Positions 46,301 through 55,631 of a stretch of DNA of 64,000 bases are shown piece after piece. Below the pieces are notes generated by a model. It was not told the DNA's origin. It did not search any database and worked only from the letters and a program-made list of their open reading frames with translations. The number at the start of each line of letters is the position of its first letter. Position 1 is the first letter of the stretch. The translations under genes were made by a program, and so were the position numbers. The stretch lies in assembly GCF_003286085.1 (NCBI RefSeq), contig NW_020825288.1:24986001-25050000 (forward strand), given 5' to 3'. The DNA is from Drosophila persimilis. Its lineage: Eukaryota; Arthropoda; Insecta; Diptera; Drosophilidae.

Positions 46301-48995
46301 TCGATCCGCACCCCCCCATTGGCGATGGCCCGCAGCTTGGACAGTCCCAGGTCCTGCAGATCACGATTTGAGTAGACCACCAGGGCGTACCCATCGAACA
46401 GTATGTTGCCGCGTATCACGCTCAGATTGGGGAACACCTTCGACAGCGACACCAGATTGTTCACCCGATACACGAGCACGTATTCGGTGACCTCCGTCAG
46501 CTGCGGATACGACTCGTTCAGATGGTCGGCATCGTTGATCAGGGTGATCAGCAGGAAGCCCTCAATGATGGTGCAGTTCGAGAGCTGACTGAACTCCCTC
46601 GCGGTATTTCGTATGTCCATTGATTTGCAAGCTAAAGAAATGAGAAAAATACGCATTTAGAGGAGGTTTTTTCTAGTATTTAATTCTCGGATTGATTGTG
46701 ATTTGTTGTTGGAATGTTTTGACCGAAAAGTAAGTCTTTGGTGCGTGTCTTTTGCGCTGTTGTTGGATTCTGGGACCGACTCATCTGCCCAAGACATTGG
46801 CGAACAGACAAAGCCGAGTAGTCAACTCAATTTAAACGAAATATTATGCATGCTTCTTTTAAAATGTATTGTTTAAATTGATCGCCGCGAAAACCACTTT
46901 TATTTATGTCTTGTGCGACTGCCTTTGTTTTGGCAAACATCTCGGAAACGAATAGTTGCCCAAAATCGACCTTAGAGCCGATTATAGGTCTAATCAAGAG
47001 CTATTTTATAATGGATTGAAATGCTTACGATTGCCCTGTTGGACATCATGGAAGTGTCCCATATTATTATTTTCTTTTTTATTGATAATAACAAAGTTAT
47101 TTAGGTTTTTTAATTTGATTTTTTATTCTATATTTTTTACTTTTATATTTTTGTATTAATTTATTTTTATTTTTTTGTATGCCCAATAGTCAAAATGAGT
47201 TTGAAAATGGATGTGTGTAACATCCAGAAGGATGTATATATTCTTGATCAGCATCAATAGCCGAGTCGATAGAGCCATGTCTTTTCGTCTGTCCCTCCGG
47301 CCCGATGGGCGCCTAGATCCCGGCGACTATATGGACGAAAATCTGTAGCATTCACAATTGTAAAGATACGAGAAAACTAAAAACTGAGAATTACAGATCT
47401 GATTATTATTATTGTATTCCTTCTGGCAACAAATTAATTTGCAGTCGCCCTCTGGCGGAGGAGAGCCATACTAACTGAGTATCGGGTACACATTTTAGAG
47501 TCAACGTTCCAACTCTTTATTATTTTATTATTGTTTTTTTACTTTTTTATATATTTTTTTTATAAATTTATTTTTATTACCTTTTTAATTTTTACTTTTA
47601 ATATTTTTATTATTAGTTCATTATTTTATTCTTTTTTTTATTATTTAGTTCCTTTCTTTTGTTTTAATATTTTGGTCTCGTTGTACCTTTAGGTGGAAAT
47701 GATCATGCGTACATACATTTAAACTATAACTTACTTCTTTCGTTGTGTGACAATCGTATTTGATCATTGGGCTTGCCACTGTTGCTGTTGCTGCCGCTGT
47801 TGCTGCTGCTGCCGCTGCTGCTGCTACTCGCTCGACGTAATCGCAATTCAATTCTTTCGGATATATCGCTCTGTGGTTGCTGACGCTGCTGTTGCAAATG
47901 TTCTTGGGGTTGTTCCTGGTAGAGCTCATCCGGTTGCAGTTGCAGTTGCATGGCTGTGGTGGCATGCATGGCCAGCAGACCAGTGGCGAATATCCAGACC
48001 AGCCTTGGTCTCCAAAAATGATGATTATGACGACGATGATGATGATGTTGATGTTGGTGCTTGTGATGAAATCGTTGACGATGCTGTCGTTGAACTTGTG
48101 ATGTGGCACGTTTACTCCCTAGTTGTTGTTGTTGTTGATTATGTATAGAATTATATTTGTTGTATTTTTTACGGCTTAAACTCAGTCTTGTTGTGGTTGC
48201 TGCTGATATTGTCTCTAACAGCAATAGGAATTTTGTATAATTTACAAATTTTTGTTTTAGTTGGTTTTGTGGCTCCTGCTCCCGCTGCTGCTGCTGCTGC
48301 CTTCGACGTCGCTTTGTGAATATGGCACTATTCTGCATGAGCAGCAGCAACGATTGCAGCGTTCTCAGTATATTGTGGCAATTGCTATAAATATTAAAGT
48401 GTTCCTGCAGTAGCCGTCGATTGTTCTTTGTGTTGTTTCTATAATCATCATCATATTCATCATCACCATCGTCATTATTTCGGATGCATTCAAGTTTACG
48501 TTTATGTTCGCAATACGTTCTGCAACCACAGGCGCAGCAATATATTGGGTCTTCGCACCAAAACCTTAGTTTTACTAATTTAAATTCAAATTCACTGCTT
48601 GCAGGGGAACTGCTTGATTCCTCGGATGACTCCGCTGCCGCTTTTGACAATGTCGCAGACTCTGATGCTGCTTCTCCTGCAGTCGTCAAGCAGCAGCCAC
48701 ACGTCTCCTCAGTCATTTGTTGCCGACACAAGACACAAATTTTGTGGGGCGGCGATAATGTTAATGTGGTTGCTGTTGCTGCTCCGATGTTTTCTGTTGT
48801 TGTTGTTGTTGTTGTTTTTGTTGTTGCTGTTTTAGCTAATACCTCATTTGTTGTCGTTATTGCATAATTATTGCATAATGCATTATTTTCCAAACAATTT
48901 TTCTTCATTCTTTCCCTTTTCATCGTCCAATTTTCCTCCCTACCAGACACTGACGTCAGCGTCGCTGCTGACGTCTCCTCTTGGATATTTAACAT
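40333..48995 (-). CDS. InR: Insulin-like receptor (receptor tyrosine kinase)
   Basis: Eleven coding exons: 48995-47735, 46631-46053, 45992-45820, 45760-45481, 45297-44938, 44873-44642, 44573-44366, 44289-44172, 44098-43412, 43346-43039, 42984-40333. All GT-AG, all phases agree, 2285 aa (D. melanogaster about 2144). Order: a 420-residue N-terminal extension rich in Thr, Gln, His and Cys with an internal hydrophobic signal-like segment at about 333-348; L1 from CKSMDIRN; cysteine-rich furin-like region; L2; fibronectin III domains; tetrabasic RRRRD proreceptor site at 1184-1188; transmembrane segment about 1410-1430; juxtamembrane NPFY 1449-1452; kinase with GQGSFG 1476-1481, Lys1502, HRD (Asp1616), DFG 1634-1636 and YETDYY activation loop (1642-1647). 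The tail has acidic and Ser/Gly runs plus NPNY and YxxM-type motifs for direct PI3K docking. It binds insulin-like peptides and drives PI3K/Akt/FOXO growth signalling. Intact. Confidence 0.97.
47170..47495 (+). mobile_element. DINE-1/INE-1-like fragment in an InR intron
   Basis: Lies in the 1.1-kb intron between the first two InR coding exons. Recognisable pieces: TATATTCTTGATCAGCATC, AGCCGAGTCGATAGAGCCAT, GTCTTTTCGTCTGTCCCTCC, and the terminal part GAGTATCGGGTACA. Orientation is opposite to InR and to the copy near 1.7-2.1 kb. Surrounding DNA (47090-47200 and 47510-47650) is almost pure A/T. Confidence 0.65.
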
Positions 48996-49297
48996 CTTTC
49001 GTTGCTGTTGCTGTTGTTGTTGTTGTTGCTGTTTTTGTTATTGTTGCGCTGAAGTATTCTTTTTAATTCCCTTAGCAATATGTTTGTTTGGGTCTCCCGG
49101 CCCCGTTAGGTAATCATTGTGTCCCGCTCTCGCACTCTGCAGGCCCACTGCTTGCCCTATGGTTGGACCGTAATTAGACTCTGGTCTTCTACTTCTTTTA
49201 TGCGTGTATGACGTCTTAAATGGCGCTACGGTCTACCAGTACGTTCTGGAATGGTATCTGCTGTTGTTGGAGAGTCGCTGACGCGCGACTGCTGTAA

Positions 49298-49368
49298 CTG
49301 TAATGAGAAAACAGAGTGTGGAAATTTTGTTGTTAATTCTTTTTGCTTTGCTTTTTAGAGAAACTTAC
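49298..49368 (-). other. Putative 5' UTR intron of InR
   Basis: On the minus strand a strong donor GTAAGTTTCTC at 49368 pairs with acceptor TTTTCTCATTACAG ending at 49298, giving a 71-bp intron about 300 bp upstream of the InR ATG. Size and sites match other introns in the window. Not required by any reading frame, so inferential. Confidence 0.45.
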
Positions 49369-49609
49369 AAATAGAGAAACAATGGCAATAATTTTATGCG
49401 AAAAAGGGCGCCAAGTGCTCGACACACGTGTCGCTATCGGCGTCAATGGATCGGAGGGGGGTAAGGTGCGGTAATGGGGATCATGACGGCCCGGCCGGCT
49501 GTCGCACGAACCTACTGTGAAAGTTTGTGTGTGTGTGAGTGAGCGAGCGAATGTGTTCCGAGAGTTCGTCGCGTCGAATGCAGTCGCTACATCTTAAGCG
49601 TGTATGACA

Positions 49610-49616
49610 TTTTATA
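49610..49616 (-). promoter_or_regulatory. Candidate InR TATA box
   Basis: TATAAAA on the minus strand in a GCATTTATAAAATGTC context. About 30 bases on is GCGACTGCATTCGACG. If used, the 5' UTR would run from about 49580 to 48996 with the putative 71-bp intron removed. InR in D. melanogaster has several promoters, so this would be only one. Confidence 0.4.
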
Positions 49617-50247
49617 AATGCACGACTCACTTCTTAAAACTCAACTGACTGAATTAATAACGGTAGAGTTATAAGCTTTGATCAGTTTTATTTTTCTTTA
49701 AATTCATTTTATACCATGTTTTTCCTAATAAGTGTGATCTCCCTTTAGCTTTCATTTAGCAAGTGTCATGCAGGATTACCGTGTTTACGACATAGTTTAT
49801 CCAGAATTGGCCCAAAAGTATGCAATGGAATCAAATCTATGGAATCGCGAAATCGATTTGATGGTTCTTTTGTATTCACATGATTCCAGATGAAAAGTTT
49901 TCATTATTTTTGCCAAGAAATGACCATTTTATCTATTTCATTTATTAAATTTTAATAAAACAACAACAACAACAACAAGTGAAGAGGCACATTCGATCAG
50001 CTGAGAGCATTCGATACTCTGGCCTTCAAATAAGTTTATGCGGAGAACAAAAAAATAAGAATAAATAAAAACGGCAAGCATATTGTAGCTTTCGATCGCG
50101 GTCTCTCTATCTCTTTTCCTCCCGGAGCCGCTATTGCTGGCATTGACGTTTGTTTGCGTGACGCGTGTGTCGGCAAAGCAGAGTGAAAAAGCCGGCAAGG
50201 AGCAGCGCAGCGCAGTCGAGTTGTAAAAACGTACCCTGTAGAACCAA
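49617..50247. other. InR upstream DNA
   Basis: No gene. Contains an (AAC)n run (ACAACAACAACAACAACAAG) near 49960-49978. Confidence 0.5.
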
Positions 50248-50265
50248 AGGGGTCAATTGACCCCT
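50248..50265. repeat. 18-bp perfect palindrome
   Basis: AGGGGTCAATTGACCCCT is its own reverse complement. It lies 43 bp before the first of the CTAGTTACGCG repeats that flank the DUF4806-like remnant. Confidence 0.9.
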
Positions 50266-50307
50266 CTCGAACTAGTTCTGCGCTGTTTACCGCGCAACTA
50301 GCTACGC

Positions 50308-50402
50308 AACTAGTTACGCGGGAAGCGAACGCGGACCAGGTCTTCGTCGACTACACTGTACTAGTTCTGCAACTAGTTACGCGGGAAGCGAACGCGGACC
50401 AG
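50308..50402 (+). repeat. Two direct 32-bp repeats
   Basis: A 32-base unit beginning AACTAGTTACGCGGGAAGCG occurs at 50308-50339 and again identically at 50371-50402 (63 bp apart). A GCAACTAGCTACG string just before the first copy recurs in the 88-bp array on the other side of the gene remnant. Confidence 0.9.
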
Positions 50403-50520
50403 TCGAAAAAGAACCGAAAAACGAAGCCGCCTTCGGTTTGTTTTTGAAGGCGGCAAATAACCGCAATTCCGTGAAGTTACAGTGCCCACTCAGCTAGTTT
50501 TTACCGAGCCACGACATGTA

Positions 50521-51435
50521 ATGAGCACCGAAATGGTAAGTTAATCGTGATATTTTACTGTAGTTGCGATCGTGGAATGAAAGAGACAAGAATTTACACA
50601 AACAAAATGCATTTGTTTTCCTCGTTTGCTTTATGCATTGATTTTGTTCACTTCTGTACAAGATCTAATCGCTGGAAGAGTCTTTTGTGTGAACATTTAT
50701 TAAAAAAGTGGAAAAGAATTAATAAATAAATCAAATTAATATAAACAGGTACGTGCAAATACTTTTAGAAACTCTAAAACAGGAGAATGCAGTTATTCGT
50801 GGTAAGACTAATAAAGATTAACAGAAAAATATTTGTATAATCAAATTAATTAACAACATTGTTTTTAGATCAATTGAATGCAGTGGTCCAAATTTTAGCG
50901 GATCAAACTGTTTTAATAAAGCAGCTGGTAAAGGAGAAGGGGGAATTGAATCCCATTCGGGGACAGTTCCCTATAAAACGTGAGAACTTATAGAACTGGA
51001 AGAAAAAATAAAATTAAATAGGGACATTTATGTAAGTATATCTAAACTATAAATTTTATGACTTTTTTCTCTGTCTTATCTTTATATTTTAATGTTTCAC
51101 TTACAGATAACAGCAATGAAATCAATTCTCCAGCCAGCTGGCGTTTTGACCGGCTTAAACTTTATTTTGAATGAGGAAATTGTTCTAGCCTATAACGTCG
51201 ATGGGGTTCAAGGGAAGAAGGCCTTAGGACCCACAAAGAATTGCAGCTTTGCTAGGTAAAATACAATTTACACTTCTAGAGATTTAAAAATTTTTCATAT
51301 AAATTAAAACAAATATTAATTACAGAATGTATTCCGCCTGGCGATGAGCCTCCCGAAAACACTGTGCGGAAGGCAATGCAATTGATGAAGAAAAGGGTGT
51401 TTAAGAAGAAGTGTCTTGCCAAAAACCAGGAGTAG
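50521..51435 (+). pseudogene. Frameshifted DUF4806-like coiled-coil gene remnant
   Basis: Five exon-like blocks on the plus strand with recognisable splice signals: 50521-50535 (ATG, MSTEM, donor GTAAGT); about 50749-50801 (VQILLETLKQENAVIR); 50869-51031 (DQLNAVVQILADQTVLIKQL, then IKLNRDIY, donor GTAAGT); 51106-51255 (ITAMKSILQPAGVLTG, LAYNVDGVQGKKAL, then IAALL, donor GTAAAA); 51326-51435 (ECIPPGDEPPENTVRKAM, KKRVFKKKCLAK, stop TAG). The order, a short coiled coil followed by a basic domain with a YN-x-DG-x-x-GKK motif, fits the DUF4806 type as I know it. Reading frames do not join: GTAC extra at the second block, a shift at 50990 (TTATAG) and another near 51227 (TTAGGA). All other gene models in the window given as CDS are intact, so this is probably decay rather than assembly error. 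Function of the family is unknown. Confidence 0.6.
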
Positions 51436-51544
51436 GCTAAGCATCATATAATTAAAAATTATTCGTTTTAATGAAAGACATTGTGTTTGTATTTTTGTAT
51501 TATTCCAGACTGCCAGATTGACTACTACCAGTAGTCAGTTCGGA

Positions 51545-51790
51545 ACTCGTTACTGGTAACTAGGTCAGAGCTAGCTACAGGTAATCGAAGGGTAGTCGAG
51601 TGGGGAACTAGTTGCTGGCTTTCTACTGGTAACTAGTTCGGAACTACCTCCTGAGCAACTAGCTACGGGTAATCGAAGGGTAGTCGAGTGGGGAACTAGT
51701 TGCTGGCTTTCTACTGGTAACTAGTTCGGAACTACCTCCTGAGCAACTAGCTACGGGTAATCGAAGGGTAATCGAGCGGGAACCAGGGGT
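51545..51790 (+). repeat. 88-bp tandem repeat array
   Basis: GTAATCGAAGGGTA recurs at 51581, 51669 and 51757, exactly 88 bp apart. Each unit contains GGGGAACTAGTTGCTGG, CTACTGGTAACTAGTTCGG and GAGCAACTAGCTACGGG. About 2.5 units, the two full ones almost identical. It begins about 110 bp after the stop of the DUF4806-like remnant. Confidence 0.92.
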
Positions 51791-54700
51791 GGTTCCGCCC
51801 TAGGACATGCATGTGTTAAATTCTCCGCTGAAATACATTGCGGGTAATCGATCTGGAACCAGGGAGGTGAGAATGGTAGCTAGTGCGGCACCAGTGCGGA
51901 ACTAGTTGCCTGGTACTAGAGGGTAGTAAAGAGAGCCCCCTGCAAGAGTGTGTGGATGTGTGCGCTTACTACGTTGTAATTCATCAACGTCTGCTACTGC
52001 TGCTGCTGCTGCTGCCACACATTTTACAGGGTGCCCTCAGCTTTTGTTTCGGGGCGTATCAGCCCCAAACAGAATGCGACTGCGTGCAAAATGGGGCTGG
52101 CAGGAGAAGGAAAAGTAGAAGATGGCATGAGCATGACCACTACCACCACCACCACCACCACCCAATATTGGGTGTAGTTGGTTCTGCTTTTGTTGCTATT
52201 GTGCCGTTGCAGTAGTACAAATTCTGCTGCGTAGTTGAAAACATAGTAGATGTACATATGTATGTACATACATACGCACACTCCCTCTCTCATTTATACA
52301 ACTTTGTTCTTGTTTTTTTGCACACATTTTTCTAGCTTGCCGCCCAAAAAGAACGCACACACATACATACGTCTACGAGCATACAAAGCTCTCTCTCTCT
52401 CTCTTTCGCTGCATGAGAACTGCTCTCTCTATCCACGTTGGACTTGCTCTCTTACGCACACGCTCTCAGCTAATGCTGCTTGTTTATTATGCTTTATTTG
52501 TTGTTCTTGTTTTTGTTGCTTTTATTGCGCAGTAAAAAATAATACACTGAACAAATGACAGACCAAAAGCAAATGTCGCGCTATAAATACATAAGAAAAA
52601 AACTCAACTAAAATAATTAAATGCTTATAACACACAAAACTAAAAGCCCTCACAGCAAAAAAATAAAATAAATATAAAAATAAAGTTTAAACTGAGCAAA
52701 GAGCCAGGCCGAAAGAGAGGACTGGCTGCTGGAGTCAAAGCAGATTAGAGAGAGTATGTACACATATTATCACAGAAATCCTACGTTAATTGCAATTTCC
52801 AAAGTTTTCGGAAGTCATCGTACCCTCTGCCAGTGCATGGAAATAAACTAAAGCAGACCGCCATGACACCTGCCCTCCGCTCGCTAAAACTGCAAGCAGT
52901 GCGGATGGGTGGCCGGGCTCTCAAACATTGTGTATAAACATTGTGACCCAGATTTCTTGAAAGTTTTATCTCATTAGGGAAATGCTGTCTGAAGACAACA
53001 ACTTAATAGAGACGACACAAGCAAACACTTCCGGACAACATACACAACAAACATTATCGAGATCCTAGCTAACGATGAATAGCTGTACCAGAGAAAGGGT
53101 TACCACAAAGGCGTCCACCATCCGCTGTACTGTCCTCTCTCCTCATAAACATCAAAATATAACAAGTGCTCGACGTCCAAGCAGATCGTTTTATTGTTTA
53201 ATTTCGTTTAACGCGGCCTCAGGCGCCACCGTGCACGCGTCTCGTTAAAAGTGTAAAGGTGCATTTGGCACGCTTAAATGCCATTTGTGCTTGTTTTCTT
53301 TTTTTTAATATTATTTTTCGTAGTTTTGTTTTGTTTGTTGTTTCTTTACTTTTCAAAGTGCAAAACGAAAAATGGCAAAACATGGATGGATTTAGATGAA
53401 AGCGACCTTTACCTCTGAATTACACTGCTTGCTTACACTCTCCTGCGCTGTGCTATGATTTCCATGGAACTGCTTGAGACCATATCAAGAGTTCTGTGAG
53501 AGTAGGCATTTTAGGATTCCTTTTTTCTTTCGCCCAGAATCAAACTATTGATAAGCAAACTACTAAGACGTCTTGGACACATTTTACTCTTCAAACTGTA
53601 CTGCTTTCACCCATAAATCAACATCTACAATACGATCAATGAAACTGCTTATGATGAACTGCTTGTGCTCCCACACTCATTCAACTGTTTATCAGAATGC
53701 TTTTGCCCCATTCACTGCTTGCCAAGCAGCACTTGCTGGCAAATGTTGGTTAAAAAACGAAAACACTAAAAATGCAAATACAAAAATAATTCCAAGAAAT
53801 TTACAAAATAAAATCGATTGTTACGCACGCGCTGTACTTTTACATTGCCCTGAGTCATGGGCAACAACCACAGCCCCAGCAGCAGCAGCCAAGTCAGACG
53901 GCAGAAATAGTAATACATAACAGCAATATTAATTATAATAATTATAACAATAATAATAACAACATTAGCGACAACAGCAGCGGCAGCGGCAGCGGCAGCG
54001 GCTGCGGCCACAGAATGCCAGAGGAGAGACCCGGAGACCAAAAGATCCGATCCGACCAACCTCTCCGACCAAAAGCCAACAACATTCCAATCCGACACAA
54101 AGTTGCCAGACCAGTTAAGAAGCAAGAATGACAAACAACACAACAGAAAAACAAAAACAAAAAAAAAATACAGAAACAGAAACAACAGTAACAGAGCCAG
54201 AGCCAGCGACAGAGACAGAGACAGCAGGCAGGCAGGCAGGCAGAAAAATGAAGAAGTGGAAGAGACAGAAAGAAACCCCCAGAGCCTCGAATGCATGAAA
54301 TATTTCTTATGCTCCAAATCCGACGCCAATCACTGTTCAAGTTTCTTTTATTTTCCAGATATTGTCGGTCTTTTCTACTGATATCTCAAAAACAATCAAA
54401 TTATCGGATTATGATAAGCAAAAGATCGTGCCAGACTTTATGGGAGGAAGATGTGGCGTGGCGGATGATATGTATCTACGCCCAGGGCGAAACCTGATTT
54501 CCAAACACCCAAATCAACTCAATCGAGAGCTCTTCTGATTATATATGCATCTATATAAATTAAACATTTTTGTCCCCTAGTGGGGTGATCGCCGAGACTC
54601 AAAGTCGTTTTGGCTCCGAACTTCCCATTCATAATATCTCAATTCTACTGATTTGTCACATCATCTTCATCATGATGATTATGAGACGTTGATTCCATCA

Positions 54701-55403
54701 GCTTTTACCATACATTTTTTTGCCTTTTACTATCGAATAATATTTAGTAATATTTTAAAGCTTTTATTGTTAAGTAAATATTCAAGAGATACTTGGAGAG
54801 CACTACTGAGGGGGAAGCACCACAGACAGATTTCACCATACTCGTAATTGTTTTCGTATTTTCGTATTGCAGCACCTGACGTGGACGTGGACCTCTGTAT
54901 CTATGTATATCTGTATCTGTATCTGTATCTGTATAGATCGGACCGACCGACCCATCATCATGACGTTCTCTGGTCACATGTGGCGCCTGTGTACTCGTAT
55001 CTACAGCTGGCATACAGAATCTGTCCAGTCATTTCCAGAACTTAGATCTGCCAATTTGATTTCCGTTCCAGCCAACTAAAAAAAGTGTACTAGTCACTTA
55101 AATAGTTCTATTTTTTAGTTGGTGACTTCTATTTTGTATCTGTGTGTGTGCGATTCTCTATTGTTTTGCTTGATATGGTCTGCGGTTTAGGGAGAGGACG
55201 GGAATGGCAGCAGGTATGGGAAGGGCAGGGCAGGGCAGGCCCAAACGTATCGCGAGGTGCGAGTTCCAGATAACCAACGTGACGCCGCCTCACGCGAGAT
55301 AAATAGTTTGGCTCCAGAGAGAAAGAGAGAGAGAGTGAGAGCGAAGGAGGTGACAGAAAGAGAGAGAACGAGGAGAGAAACTTTTGCTAATAACAAATAT
55401 TAA
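51791..55403. other. Non-coding DNA upstream of InR
   Basis: Degenerate copies of the ACTAGTT-type repeat continue to about 51920. The rest has (CTG)n near 51995-52012, (CAC)n near 52141-52160, CT repeats, (CAGG)n near 54224-54241 and (CTGTAT)n near 54910-54933. The minus-strand 187-codon frame at 53766-54329 is low-complexity. No gene supported. Confidence 0.5.
52389..52404. repeat. (CT)n microsatellite
   Basis: Eight CT units following CATACAAAG. Confidence 0.9.
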
Positions 55404-55631
55404 ATGCTACTAAAAAGGGGGCCAAAATATATATCGTACAAAGATATTTGTCAATGTATTGTACGTGCAACTGATAATATTAGACCCCCCCTCTGGAATG
55501 GAGTAAAGGTAGACCCAAACAAATTAGTTGGGGGTGTTAGAACTATGATGAATGATTTCCTCATTGAATCTAGGCGATTAAGGATAGCAAAGATAGTCGT
55601 AGCTGTTAATTCCGAAAGAGATTTAATTTAA
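55404..55631 (+). CDS. Orphan 75-codon ORF
   Basis: Encodes MLLKRGPKYISYKDICQCIV and continues with an NIRPPLWNGVKVDPNKL segment and MMNDFLIESRRLRIAKIVVA. Composition (balanced charged, aliphatic and aromatic residues, no homopolymer) is more protein-like than the other short frames in this 14-kb region, and the base composition differs from the GA-rich repeat just upstream. No signal peptide, no domain, no family recognised. It could be an isolated exon, a fragment of a gene or inserted foreign sequence, or chance. Confidence 0.25.
   Translation: MLLKRGPKYISYKDICQCIVRATDNIRPPLWNGVKVDPNKLVGGVRTMMNDFLIESRRLRIAKIVVAVNSERDLI

Noticed and set aside
47747..48148. 133-codon plus-strand open frame rich in Cys and Val/Asp
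   Set aside because: Antisense of CAG/CAT-type codons in the first InR exon.
53766..54329. 187-codon minus-strand open frame with long hydrophobic runs
   Set aside because: Leucine/phenylalanine runs come from A/T- and CAG-type simple repeats; not a credible membrane protein.
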